Source: Mucisphaera sp965279675 | GTDB lineage: Bacteria; Planctomycetota; Phycisphaerae; Phycisphaerales; Phycisphaeraceae | DNA: 64,000 bases | Direction: 5' to 3' | Assembly: GCF_965279675.1 (NCBI RefSeq) | Contig: NZ_CBDIIJ010000002.1 | Coordinates: 930,001 to 994,000 of the forward strand | In this document: piece after piece, positions 31,755 to 40,073 of the stretch | Layout of the letters: each line of letters begins with the position of its first letter | Numbering within the stretch: position 1 is the first letter of the stretch | Position numbers and translations under genes: made by a program | Notes under the pieces: model-generated | Database searches by the model: none | Seen by the model: the letters and a program-made list of their open reading frames with translations, nothing else | What the model was told of the DNA's origin: nothing

Positions 31755-32889
31755 GGCTTGGCTCTGCGGCAGTGAGTTGGTCGATGGCGTTACGGAGGGT
31801 GTGGGCTGTGAGTTCGTATGCGTCTCTGGGTTTGCCGATGCCGGCGAGCAGGGGGATGCGGAGTTGGCCGCCCAGGTGTTGGCGGAAGGTTTCGAGGCCT
31901 GCGAGGAGGCTGTCGGTTTGAGCGAGGAGCGGATCGGTAGTGGGGAGTTGGCAGGCGGCAAGGGTGCGGGAGATACGTTGGAGGTCGTATTCAGTGAGCC
32001 AACCTAGTTGGTGGCTGATGTGGGCGTCGAGGGCGAGTCCGATGGCGACGGCTTCACCATGGTTGAGTCGGTGGTTGGAGAGGGTTTCGAGTTGGTGAGC
32101 GGACCAGTGGCCGAGGTCAAGGGGTCGGGCGGTGGTGGTTTCGAAGGGATCGCCTGATGTAAGGATGTGCCGGGCGTGGAGATGAGCGGATCGTTGCCAT
32201 AGAGGCTCGGTGGTTTCCTGGGTGATGTGGCCTTCGGCGGCGAGCTGCTCGACCTGTTGGAAAAGGTTGGCGTCTTTGAGCAGGGCGACCTTGATGACTT
32301 CGCTGAGGCCGGCGTGGAAGTCACGGGGTTTGAGCGAGGCCAGGAGGGTGGGGTCGTTGATGACGGCGTGGGGGACGTGGAAGGTGCCGAGAAGGTTTTT
32401 GAGGCCGCGATGGTTGATGGCATTCTTGACGGCGACGCCTGAGTCGGCCTGGGCGAGGGTGGTGGAGGGGATGCGGACGAGTCGTAGGCCACGGTGGAGG
32501 GTGGCGGCGGCGTAGCCGGCGACGTCGAGGAGTGCCCCGCCTGCGGCGACGACGAGGGTGGAGTGTCGGCAGAGGTTGGCGTCGATGGCGAGGTCGAGAA
32601 TCTGGTGGAGGGTTTCGGGTGTGTTCTTCGAGGCCTCACCGGCGGGGAGGATGTGGAGGCCGGTCATGCCGGGGTGGGCGGCGAGTTTCTGTTTGAGGTC
32701 GGTGGCGAAGGTGGGCTGAGCAGCGGCGAGGCCGTCGTCAACGATCGCGAGGATGTGTGGCGAGTCGGTGAGGGTCTGGTCAAGCGTGGGGTTGTCGCGG
32801 CTCGTCAGGTGACGGGTGTGATGAAGCTGATAGGAAAGCTTGAGGTGGACATGAGGAGGCAGGGGGATGGGTTCGGGCGGGCACGACAT
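31744..32889 (-). CDS. eboD: EboD-like 3-dehydroquinate synthase-family sugar phosphate cyclase
   Basis: The 381-residue protein has the NAD-binding and metal-binding blocks of the sugar phosphate cyclases: GGALLDVAGYAAA (117-129), RIPSTTLAQADSGVAVKNA (139-157), E197 in LSEVIK, DLGHWSAH (258-265) and HGEAVAIG (277-284). Metal ligands would be E197, H261 and H277. Family members turn a 7-carbon sugar phosphate into a cyclic product (dehydroquinate or a valiolone). The first gene of the operon, starting 26 bp after the UDP-sugar pyrophosphorylase stop. Whether it serves aromatic synthesis or the ebo product cannot be decided here. Confidence 0.9.
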   Translation of the reverse strand: MSCPPEPIPLPPHVHLKLSYQLHHTRHLTSRDNPTLDQTLTDSPHILAIVDDGLAAAQPTFATDLKQKLAAHPGMTGLHILPAGEASKNTPETLHQILDLAIDANLCRHSTLVVAAGGALLDVAGYAAATLHRGLRLVRIPSTTLAQADSGVAVKNAINHRGLKNLLGTFHVPHAVINDPTLLASLKPRDFHAGLSEVIKVALLKDANLFQQVEQLAAEGHITQETTEPLWQRSAHLHARHILTSGDPFETTTARPLDLGHWSAHQLETLSNHRLNHGEAVAIGLALDAHISHQLGWLTEYDLQRISRTLAACQLPTTDPLLAQTDSLLAGLETFRQHLGGQLRIPLLAGIGKPRDAYELTAHTLRNAIDQLTAAEPSHAS

Positions 32890-32915
32890 AAGAGCAGGAT
32901 GGACCGTCGGTCCTT

Positions 32916-34373
32916 TTAGAGCAGCAGTTCCTGGCCGGGTGTGATTTCGGCGGGGAGTGTGGCTGGGTCGAGGTCTTCCTTGTAGATAGCGGTGATCTGT
33001 GAGATCTCGATGGTCGCGTCGACCTTACCATCGGTGGTGAAGGGAACTTTGATGCCGAGTTCAGAGAGCCAGCGAGCGGAGCGGAGGGTCTGGATCTGCT
33101 TGCTGGTCTCGGGTGAGTCGTTGGCGGGATCCTGGCCGTCGGGGGTGTCGGCGTTCTTGATGGGGGCGAACTCGTCGGTGCGTTCGGTTTCGTAGACGAT
33201 CGAGGTGGAGCAGATGGGCAGGGCGTCGAAGACGAAGGTTTCGAGCTTGACGGCGTTGGGTTCGGCGGGGTTGACGGTTTCGCCGGTCGCCGAGTCGAAG
33301 TAGGGGACTTTTTTGTCGGCACGGTGGAAGGGGAGGGCGAAGCCGGTGGCGGAGCGGTTGAGGGCTTCGACAAAGTCGCGACGGATGGCGTGGATGGCGA
33401 TGGACCCGGCGCGGAAGCGGAGTTCGCCGTTTTCGAGGGTTTCGTAGGAGAGTTCGTCGGGGAGGTCGGAGTATTCGATGACGGTCATGCGGCCATCGAC
33501 GAGGCAGAAGTTGCCGAGTTTCTCGGTGGGGTAGGCCTTGGGCAGCATCTTGGAGGACATCTGGCTGCCTGAGATGGCGTGGAGTCCGAGGAAGAGGGGA
33601 TCGATGACGCGGACGATGGGGTTGTCGATCTGGGTGTAGGAGATGTGCTCGATGCCGTGCTTGCGCATGTCGTCGAGGGCGCCGGAGGTTTCGAGGGCTT
33701 TGAGTGAGCCGCCGTGGCCGTTGGGCGAGAGGGCGATGGAGCCTTTGGAGGCCATGAGGACCTTGCCGGTGGCGGGGTCGATGGCGGGCATCATGCCTTG
33801 GGGAAAGATCATGACCTGGTCTTCGGCGAGGCCGAAGTAGTCCTGGTGTTTGAGGAACGCGCGGGTGTCGGCGTCGTTGGCGGGGGAGGTCATGATGTAC
33901 CAGCGGATCTGGACGCCGAAGCGGGCCTCGATCGCACGGATGTACTCGGCGAGGCAGCCGAAGAGCGGGAGCTTGCGGATGGGTGAGGCGGGGAAGGTGC
34001 CTTTGGGGGCGTCCCAGCCGAGCCGGGTGCCCTGGCCGCCGGCGACGGTGAAAGCGCAGACCTTGCCGGTGCGGACCATCTCGGAGCCGACCTCGAAGGC
34101 GGTGCCGTAGAGGGCTTTCTGGTCGGGGGAGGGGACGTTGGGGTACCAGGGGGCGGGCTCGATGTCGGTGGGGAGGGTGAACTTCGGTTTGTTACGGACG
34201 TGGGATTCGATCAGGTTGTTGACTTCGTGCCAGTCGACGGAGTGGACTTCGGCGAGGAGGGCCTGCTGCTCATCGGGTGTGAGCTGGTCGAAGTAGGCGA
34301 GGACGTGCTGCTGGCCGACGGCGGTGAGGGTTTCGAGGGCCAGCTCGTGCTGCTTGGTGGTGGTCTGCGTCAT
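32916..34373 (-). CDS. UDP-sugar pyrophosphorylase, UAP1-like (UDP-N-acetylglucosamine pyrophosphorylase type)
   Basis: The 485-residue enzyme has the nucleotide-binding motif GGQGTRLG at 112-119, the loop DAPKGTFP, then NGHGGSLKAL, TQIDNPIVRVIDPLFLG and CLVDGRMTVIEYSDLP, which are the blocks of eukaryote-type UAP/UGP enzymes rather than GlmU. It joins UTP and a sugar-1-phosphate (most likely GlcNAc-1-P) to make UDP-sugar. The upstream neighbour is hemQ (50-bp gap) and eboD follows after 26 bp, so it may be co-transcribed with the ebo-type genes. Confidence 0.9.
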   Translation of the reverse strand: MTQTTTKQHELALETLTAVGQQHVLAYFDQLTPDEQQALLAEVHSVDWHEVNNLIESHVRNKPKFTLPTDIEPAPWYPNVPSPDQKALYGTAFEVGSEMVRTGKVCAFTVAGGQGTRLGWDAPKGTFPASPIRKLPLFGCLAEYIRAIEARFGVQIRWYIMTSPANDADTRAFLKHQDYFGLAEDQVMIFPQGMMPAIDPATGKVLMASKGSIALSPNGHGGSLKALETSGALDDMRKHGIEHISYTQIDNPIVRVIDPLFLGLHAISGSQMSSKMLPKAYPTEKLGNFCLVDGRMTVIEYSDLPDELSYETLENGELRFRAGSIAIHAIRRDFVEALNRSATGFALPFHRADKKVPYFDSATGETVNPAEPNAVKLETFVFDALPICSTSIVYETERTDEFAPIKNADTPDGQDPANDSPETSKQIQTLRSARWLSELGIKVPFTTDGKVDATIEISQITAIYKEDLDPATLPAEITPGQELLL

Positions 34374-34423
34374 GGGATTCGCCGAAGGTTATCTGGTCGT
34401 TGATTTAGCCAGTTCGATTCTAC

Positions 34424-35173
34424 TCAGGCATCGGGTGCTTTGGATTGCCAGATGGCCCGGCCGACGAAGAAAGGCCCGAGTTTTTCGAGGTAACGGGAGG
34501 TCTGGACGGTGGATCGCATGCGTGCAACGAGGGCTGAGAGGGGAAAGAGTTCTTTGGCGAAGAGGCCGAGGATGAAGTCATTGTCTTCGCCTGAGAGACC
34601 GTGTCCGGCGAGGCGGATGTCTCTGGCGAGGCCGGAACGGGTCCAGGTCATGCCGATTTTGGCGTGCTCGCCGAGGATCTCGCGTTGCTGCTGGTGTTCG
34701 AGGGTTTCGAAGGCCCCGGCGCGGCGGAGGGGGTACCAGATGGCCCAGGGCCATTCGGGGTCGAGCAGATGCCTGCGGGGCCGGTTGAGCAGGGTGTCTT
34801 CGAGGTCGGCTTCGTAGCCGAGGCTGTAGGTGCGGCCCATCATGGTGTAGTCATCTCGGATGCGAGCGTCCTGTAGCGCAGTTTGTTCGAAGAGTTGTCG
34901 GTTGGTGTGGATGAGTTTGCCGGGGTCTTCGTGGGCGATGGCGACGGCGTGGCCGCGGGGATCGCGGGCGTCGTCGTAGAGGGCTGCGCTGAGGCCGTCG
35001 GTTTGGAGGGTTGGCAGCAGGGACTGGATGGCATCTTGGCTGAGAGGCCGGGGTCCGGTGAAGGCAAAGAACTGGACGAAGAGGCGTCGGTCGGAGGTGA
35101 CGTCTTTCGCGCCTCTTTCGGTCAGCACGACGGGTTCGAAAGCGATGTCGCGGGCGGGTCGGGTGTCACTCAT
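34424..35173 (-). CDS. hemQ: HemQ/chlorite-dismutase-family coproheme decarboxylase
   Basis: The 249-residue protein has the dimeric ferredoxin-like fold pattern of the Cld family. The decarboxylase signature YPLRRAG carries Tyr147, and the proximal heme His is H170 in LGEHAKIG. The distal Arg of true chlorite dismutases is not evident. Known role of HemQ: conversion of coproheme to heme b with peroxide in the coproporphyrin-dependent route. This would supply heme for the oxidases at 50-64 kb, though no other heme genes are near. Confidence 0.88.
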   Translation of the reverse strand: MSDTRPARDIAFEPVVLTERGAKDVTSDRRLFVQFFAFTGPRPLSQDAIQSLLPTLQTDGLSAALYDDARDPRGHAVAIAHEDPGKLIHTNRQLFEQTALQDARIRDDYTMMGRTYSLGYEADLEDTLLNRPRRHLLDPEWPWAIWYPLRRAGAFETLEHQQQREILGEHAKIGMTWTRSGLARDIRLAGHGLSGEDNDFILGLFAKELFPLSALVARMRSTVQTSRYLEKLGPFFVGRAIWQSKAPDA

Positions 35174-35254
35174 GGTGACAGGTTAAAGCCATCGGGGGGC
35201 TTTGTGTGCAGGCCCGGGATCGTGCGTGGTGGTGCTGGGGCAGGTCTTGGGTCT

Positions 35255-36037
35255 TCAGCCTGACAGGTAGCGGAGGATGGCTGCGGCGGCGGGTGCGGCG
35301 GTTTCGATGCGCATGACGTGGGGTCCGAGCGACCAGGGTTGCCAGCCGGCGTCGATGAGTTGCTGGCGTTCGCGGTCGGACCAGCCGGCTTCGGGGCCGA
35401 TGGCGACGGCGATGTCGGCCATGCGGGTGAGGTCTGCGGACGTGGGACCGGGCTCTGCGTCTGTGGTGTCGGCGAGGAGGCGGAGGGGCTGGGTCCAGTG
35501 GCAGAGGTCGGCGGTGGTGGCGGGGGCGTGGATGGCGAGGGCGTGGGTTCTGCGCGACTGTTTGAGGGCGGCGAGGGCTCGGCGCTCGTGGCGGGGCCGG
35601 GGTTTGGCGGTGGGCTGGACGACGGCGTGCTCGGTGGTGAGGGGCGTCCAGCTGTCGGCACCGACCTGGACGAGTTGATCGATCATGGCCTCGACGCGGG
35701 GGCCTTTGGGCACTGCCGAGGCGATGCAAATGGATGGAGCCGACTTTTGAACGTCGATCACCTTGTCGATCCGGGCCGTGACTTCGTGCTGGCTGGTGTC
35801 TGTCAGGGTGGCGGTGGCGAGGGTACCGGAGCCATCGATGAGTTCGATCCGGTCGCCTGGCTGTAGCCTGAGCGCGCGTCGGGCGTGGCGGGATTCTTCG
35901 GGGTCAAGGGTGATTTCGAGCGGCAGTCGATGATCGGCGTTCGGCTTGGGGAGCGCGTGCGCGTAGAATCGGTGTTTGGGAGGATCGCCCGTTGAGGGCT
36001 GGGGTGACTGATCTTCTCGGGCGTCGTGTCTGGTCAC
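35255..36037 (-). CDS. rsmE: 16S rRNA (uracil-1498-N3) methyltransferase RsmE
   Basis: The protein has an N-terminal PUA-like domain (HARRALRLQPGDRIELIDGS) and a SPOUT knot domain with LVQVGADSWTPLTTEHAV, IAVAIGPEAGWSDRERQ and the closing LGPHVMRIETAAPAAAAIL, diagnostic for RsmE. It methylates U1498 of 16S rRNA using SAM. I place the start at GTG 36037 (261 codons incl. stop) because upstream sequence is low complexity and reaches into the divergent gene; a start nearer HRFYAHAL is also possible. Confidence 0.9.
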   Translation of the reverse strand: MTRHDAREDQSPQPSTGDPPKHRFYAHALPKPNADHRLPLEITLDPEESRHARRALRLQPGDRIELIDGSGTLATATLTDTSQHEVTARIDKVIDVQKSAPSICIASAVPKGPRVEAMIDQLVQVGADSWTPLTTEHAVVQPTAKPRPRHERRALAALKQSRRTHALAIHAPATTADLCHWTQPLRLLADTTDAEPGPTSADLTRMADIAVAIGPEAGWSDRERQQLIDAGWQPWSLGPHVMRIETAAPAAAAILRYLSG

Positions 36038-36144
36038 TCTAGTGGCTTGTTGGAGAGGGTCGATCGTCAGAAAAGCGGAGCGTGCCGGGCGTGCGCTCGT
36101 ATCGTGATTGTGTACGCGTGTTCGTGTTGTGTCGAGGAAGCGTC

Positions 36145-37677
36145 TTGAACCAGCCGGCCAGCCCATCGCCGAACGACGGCCCCAGCCCCGCGCTGGATCC
36201 CTTTGAGCTGGACCGGCAGCTGGATGCGTTGCTTGACCGTATCGAGAGTGAAGTGCCGGGCACGGTTGCGGCGAAGCTGCGGCCCAACGCCAAGCAGACG
36301 ACGGCGACGGCGCAGGCTGTTGAGACCTTGGAGGCGGAGCCAGAGTCAGCGGAGGATGCACCGGCCAAAGCGAACGAAGCGGATTCGGCGCTCGTCGACG
36401 ATGCGGTGGACGAACACATCGAGGCGGCGGCGTCGGCGGTGGATGCGATCGCTGACGCTGTGGGGGAAGCCGAAGCGGAGGCGATGGGGTCTGAAGGAGA
36501 GGACTCGCCGGGCTGGGTGGCGGAGCTTGAGTCGGTTCTCGATGAGATGCAGACCGAGGCGTCGAAGACGACAGAGGAAGAACAATCACCGGACGAATCG
36601 GCAGCAGTTTCGATTCCGGATGCAGGGGTCAGCCGTGCGGACCCCGAGGTTAGTGAAGCCCTAGATGAGGTCATGCAGGAGGCGGAGGGCCTCGAGGATG
36701 TGACCGATCTGGTGGAGAAAGTCACCGCTCAAACACAGGCGGTGGCAGACGAGGCGGCGGCGGCTACCGAAGCACCTAAACCTAATGAGAAGAAGGGGGC
36801 GTCGGAGGCACCGGCAGATCCTGCGGCGTCGCTGACTGAGCAACTCGATGATCTGGTGGCTGAACTGGAAGCCGAAGGCGGCCAAGCACAGACATCTTCC
36901 GATTCGAAGGAGCGGGTAGGAGCCGAGGACGAGCCGGAGGTTGCTGCGGAGGAGGCTCAAGTTCTGGACGAACTGGACGCGGCGTTGGCTGAGCAGGTCG
37001 AAGCCGAGCTGGAAGGCGAGTTCGAGAGCGTGGCGGATATCACCGGCGAGGCGATGGCGGACCTGCCGCCGATTGTTCCGCGCGAGCCGGGTCCAGTGAA
37101 GCGTGACGATGTGCGTCAGGCCTCACGGGCCGAGGGGCATGAAAATAAAACGCCGGATCAAGACGAGGTCGCTGGTGGTTTTGTGACAGTCGCAGAGGCC
37201 ACGGCCGAGGCTCCGGCGGATGAAGACGAGCTGGATGGGGATTTTGAGAGCGTTGAACAGGCCACCTCGGATCGTGCGGAAGCGGCGGATGAGGCCGAGT
37301 TGGAAGGGGACTTTGAGAGCGTTGAGCAGGCCACGAGCGACGGGGCGGCGGTGGCGACGCGGGACCAGAAGCAGGAGGAAGAGGCGGCTCTGGCGGCGAT
37401 GGGGCTGGATGACGATTCGGCCAAGGTGGCGGCGGAATTGGATGCCGACGCGGCTGTGGCTGCGAGGCCTCCGAGGCAGGCTTCGGTTTCGGAAGATGTG
37501 GAGGGTTCCTCGACCAATCGGCTTGCGCAGCTGCTGGCTGTGGTGCGTGCGGGGTGTGCGGCAGTCAGTTATCCGTTGCGGGGGCTGCCGTCGGAGGTGC
37601 GTCAGACGCTTGGCTACATCGGGCTGGTGAATCTGTTCTCGGCGATGGTCCTGATGGTGTACGCCATCCTGTTTTAG
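36145..37677 (+). CDS. Acidic repeat protein with C-terminal membrane anchor
   Basis: TTG at 36145 has GAGGAAG 5 nt upstream and gives about 510 residues; GTG at 36082 is an alternative. The sequence is dominated by E, A, D and V, predicted as long charged helices. Three related units lie at roughly residues 290-430: LEGEFESVADITGE, LDGDFESVEQATSD and LEGDFESVEQATSD. The C-terminus is basic (VRAGCAAVSYPLRGLPSEVR) followed by one hydrophobic helix (IGLVNLFSAMVLMVYAILF). No family recognised. The layout suggests a cytoplasmic acidic rod tethered to the membrane by its C-terminus. Its stop overlaps the end of ruvX by 4 bp on the other strand. Confidence 0.75.
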   Translation: MNQPASPSPNDGPSPALDPFELDRQLDALLDRIESEVPGTVAAKLRPNAKQTTATAQAVETLEAEPESAEDAPAKANEADSALVDDAVDEHIEAAASAVDAIADAVGEAEAEAMGSEGEDSPGWVAELESVLDEMQTEASKTTEEEQSPDESAAVSIPDAGVSRADPEVSEALDEVMQEAEGLEDVTDLVEKVTAQTQAVADEAAAATEAPKPNEKKGASEAPADPAASLTEQLDDLVAELEAEGGQAQTSSDSKERVGAEDEPEVAAEEAQVLDELDAALAEQVEAELEGEFESVADITGEAMADLPPIVPREPGPVKRDDVRQASRAEGHENKTPDQDEVAGGFVTVAEATAEAPADEDELDGDFESVEQATSDRAEAADEAELEGDFESVEQATSDGAAVATRDQKQEEEAALAAMGLDDDSAKVAAELDADAAVAARPPRQASVSEDVEGSSTNRLAQLLAVVRAGCAAVSYPLRGLPSEVRQTLGYIGLVNLFSAMVLMVYAILF

Positions 37678-38099
37678 TGTGATTCCGTTTGGCCGGGGTT
37701 GCTGAGAAAGTTCTGGAGCAGGACGGCGGCGGCGAGCGCATCTCTGCGCTGCTTCTTCTGTTTGTGCGTCAGGCCGGACTGAGCCATCTGGGCGTCGGCG
37801 GCGTCGGAGGTGAGTCGTTCGTCGGTGAGGTGGACGGTGAGGCCGGTGGCTTCTTCAAGCTGTTTGGCGAATGCGCGTGACAGTTTGGCGGCGGGGCCTT
37901 CGGTGTCGTCCATGTTCATCGGGAGGCCGAGGACCAAGGCATCGGGTTGCTCGCGGGTGATGGCCTGCTGGATGCGGCGGAGGCGTTCGGTTTCGGAACC
38001 GGTTTCGATCACTTCGAGGGGGGTGGCGATGGCGGTCTGGTCATCGGCGATGGCGAGGCCGGTTCGCTTGGCACCGGGATCAATGGCGAGGTAGCGCAT
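37674..38099 (-). CDS. ruvX: RuvX/YqgF-family nuclease (Holliday junction resolvase-like, pre-16S rRNA)
   Basis: The 141-residue protein starts MRYLAIDPGAKRTGLAIAD, the RNase H-like first strand with catalytic Asp7, and continues with ALVLGLPMNMDDTEGP and VHLTDERLTSDAADAQM, all YqgF signatures (Glu in DER, late Asp in RRDALAAAVLL). Family members process the 5' end of 16S rRNA and/or resolve junctions. It lies 2 bp after manC in the same direction. Confidence 0.93.
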   Translation of the reverse strand: MRYLAIDPGAKRTGLAIADDQTAIATPLEVIETGSETERLRRIQQAITREQPDALVLGLPMNMDDTEGPAAKLSRAFAKQLEEATGLTVHLTDERLTSDAADAQMAQSGLTHKQKKQRRDALAAAVLLQNFLSNPGQTESH

Positions 38100-38101
38100 G
38101 G

Positions 38102-39202
38102 CTAGAGGTAGCTGTCGCCGTGCTCGGTACCGATGGCGGCGTGGAGTTGCTTGATGCGTTCGGCGTCTTCGGCACGGCAGACAAGGGTGGCCTTGTCGGT
38201 GCGGATGATGATGAGGTCTTTGACGCCGATGGCGGCGATGAGGTGGTTGGGATCGTCGGAAGCGGCAAGCGTGTTCTTGCAGTCGAGCAGCAGGTGCTTG
38301 CAGCCTGAGGAGGTGTTCTCGTGGTCGTCGGGGTCTAGGGTCTGCTGGTAGCTTGGCCAGGAGCCGACATCGAGCCAGCGGACGGGCATGGGCAGCGCGG
38401 CGACGCGGAAGTTGTCGGCTTCGGAGGCGGGCTCCATGACGGCGAAGTCGATGCTGATCTTCTTGAGATTGGGATAGATCTCTGCGGCTTTGGCGGACCA
38501 GTCCGGGGTGTTCCAGGTCTGGGCGAGTTTGAGGATCTCGGTGTGGTTGTCGGGGGCGAACTGTTTGGTCGCATTGAGCAGGGTTTTGGCCTGCCAGACG
38601 AACATGCCGGAGTTCCAGAGGAAGCGATCGGCGCCGGCCTGGAGGTAGGACTCGGCGGTGGCGAGGTCGGGTTTTTCCTTGAAGGTACCGACGTTCCGAG
38701 CGCGGTCGGATTCGGGGAGCTGCGAGGTGAGTTCGAGGTAGCCGTAGCCGGTGGCGGGGTGGGTGGGCTGGACGCCGAAGGTGACGAGCAGGTCGTCGGC
38801 GGCTTCGGCTGTGTCATAGCCGGCGCTGGCGACTTCGCAGAAGGTGTCGACGGGCTCGATGAGCTGGTCAGCGGTGAAGATGCCGACGGTGGCCTCGGGA
38901 TCGACCTCCTGGAGGACGGCACAGCTGAGGGCGACGGCGTTGAGGGTGTCGCGGCCGACGGGTTCGGCGATGAAACGATCGGCGGAGAGCGAGGGGATGC
39001 GGCTGAGCATGGCGTCCTTCATGCTCTCACCGGCGCAGATGTAGAGCCGGTCGGCATCGACGAGCTTGAGCAGGCGTTCGACGGCGAGTTCGAGCAGGGA
39101 TTTGCCGTTGAACAGCGGGATGAGCTGCTTGGGCAGGTCGCGGGTGGACATGGGCCAGAGGCGCGTGCCCGACCCTCCGGCAATGATGACGGCGTATCTC
39201 AT
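38102..39202 (-). CDS. manC: Mannose-1-phosphate guanylyltransferase
   Basis: The 366-residue protein has the nucleotidyltransferase signature AGGSGTRLWPMSTRDLPKQ (8-26), EPVGRDTLNA, GYGYLELT, FKEKPDLATAESYL, FLWNSGMFVWQA, SIDFAVMEPA and LDVGSWPSY. It makes GDP-mannose from mannose-1-phosphate and GTP for polysaccharide or glycan synthesis. It lacks the phosphomannose-isomerase extension of bifunctional ManC/AlgA. ruvX follows at 2 bp; the AhpD-like gene precedes it by 33 bp. Confidence 0.95.
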   Translation of the reverse strand: MRYAVIIAGGSGTRLWPMSTRDLPKQLIPLFNGKSLLELAVERLLKLVDADRLYICAGESMKDAMLSRIPSLSADRFIAEPVGRDTLNAVALSCAVLQEVDPEATVGIFTADQLIEPVDTFCEVASAGYDTAEAADDLLVTFGVQPTHPATGYGYLELTSQLPESDRARNVGTFKEKPDLATAESYLQAGADRFLWNSGMFVWQAKTLLNATKQFAPDNHTEILKLAQTWNTPDWSAKAAEIYPNLKKISIDFAVMEPASEADNFRVAALPMPVRWLDVGSWPSYQQTLDPDDHENTSSGCKHLLLDCKNTLAASDDPNHLIAAIGVKDLIIIRTDKATLVCRAEDAERIKQLHAAIGTEHGDSYL

Positions 39203-39235
39203 GCCAGCAGTTTAGCGGGTGGGTGTGAGGAGGCT

Positions 39236-39862
39236 TTAACGGTCGGGGCAGGCGGCGAGAAAGCGTGTCATCGAATCGACGACGGCGGCGATCTTGACGG
39301 CGTGGTCGACCTGCTCGGGGCCCATGCCAAGTGACAGGGCTTTGCGGGTGTGGGCTGCGACGCAGAGCTCGCAGGCGTTGATGGCGGAGACGCCGACGGA
39401 GATCAGCTCGGAGGTGGCGTTTGCGAAGGAGGTTTCTTTGAAGGTTTTGACGCGCAGGCCGGCGCGGAGGGCTTCGATATCGTCGTTGCCGGCCATGTGG
39501 CGGAACTTGAAGAGGGTGTTGTAGGTGGTGCAGATGGAGGCGATGGCGACGGCTTCGAGTCGCTGGGCTTCGGAGAGCACATCGGCGGTGATGTGATCGA
39601 TCGCCTGGTAGGCGGACGTGCAGGGATTGAGAGAGATCGTGGCCCATGCGACGGCGGCGCGTTCGTGAGGTTCGAGGGGCCCGCCATCGATCAGCTGCGT
39701 TTTGAGATTGGTCCAGTGATCGGCGAGGAGGGCGGGGACCCTGGCTAGCTGCCAGAAGGCGGCGGGAGCCTGATGGACCTTGAGTTCGGTTGCGATGGTT
39801 TCGAGGAGCGCCTGGGTATCGGCTGGGATCTGGTTCCAGTCCGCCGGAGGGTTGGTGTTCAT
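39236..39862 (-). CDS. AhpD-like/carboxymuconolactone decarboxylase-family protein
   Basis: The 208-residue all-helical protein has the redox motif CELCVAAH (two Cys and a His) in INACELCVAAHTRKALSLGM, typical of AhpD-type alkylhydroperoxidases, with a following VDHAVKIAAVVDS helix. The Glu-x-x-C-x-x-C-x-x-x-H pattern is complete except that the upstream Glu lies differently. It probably reduces peroxides or acts as a thiol adaptor. 208 residues is standard for the longer members. Confidence 0.85.
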   Translation of the reverse strand: MNTNPPADWNQIPADTQALLETIATELKVHQAPAAFWQLARVPALLADHWTNLKTQLIDGGPLEPHERAAVAWATISLNPCTSAYQAIDHITADVLSEAQRLEAVAIASICTTYNTLFKFRHMAGNDDIEALRAGLRVKTFKETSFANATSELISVGVSAINACELCVAAHTRKALSLGMGPEQVDHAVKIAAVVDSMTRFLAACPDR

Positions 39863-39906
39863 GGGGTCATCTTAGGATCAAGCAAGCTTTTGTGTAGCAG
39901 GCCATG

Positions 39907-39927
39907 AAAAACCGGTCTTTTGACCGG
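39907..39927 (-). terminator. Rho-independent terminator after tRNA-Glu
   Basis: On the minus strand CCGGTC, loop AAAA, GACCGG is followed by TTTTT (39911-39907). It lies 20 bases beyond the 3' end of tRNA-Glu and upstream of the AhpD-like gene start. Confidence 0.88.
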
Positions 39928-39946
39928 CCTCGCAGGAGGCAGGCAA

Positions 39947-40019
39947 TACCCCGTATGGGATTTGAACCCATGTCGCCGCCGTGAGAGGGCGGTGTCCTAG
40001 GCCACTAGACGAACGGGGC
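39947..40019 (-). tRNA. tRNA-Glu (anticodon CTC)
   Basis: Read leftward, acceptor GCCCCGT (from 40019) pairs with ACGGGGT, with a G-U closing pair and discriminator A. The anticodon stem CCGCC/GGCGG encloses CTCTCAC with anticodon CTC, and the T-arm has GGTTCAAATCC. No encoded CCA is seen. A strong terminator follows. Confidence 0.95.
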
Positions 40020-40073
40020 GTCGAGCCCAGCATTATAGAAGGGGAAGGGAGAGGGTCCAGCGGGCGTGATGGC

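Noticed and set aside
31431..31961. A 176-codon version of the small ebo-operon gene
   Set aside because: The first 69 codons are S/P/T-rich shadow of eboD; the ATG at 31754 fits the overlap pattern of the operon.
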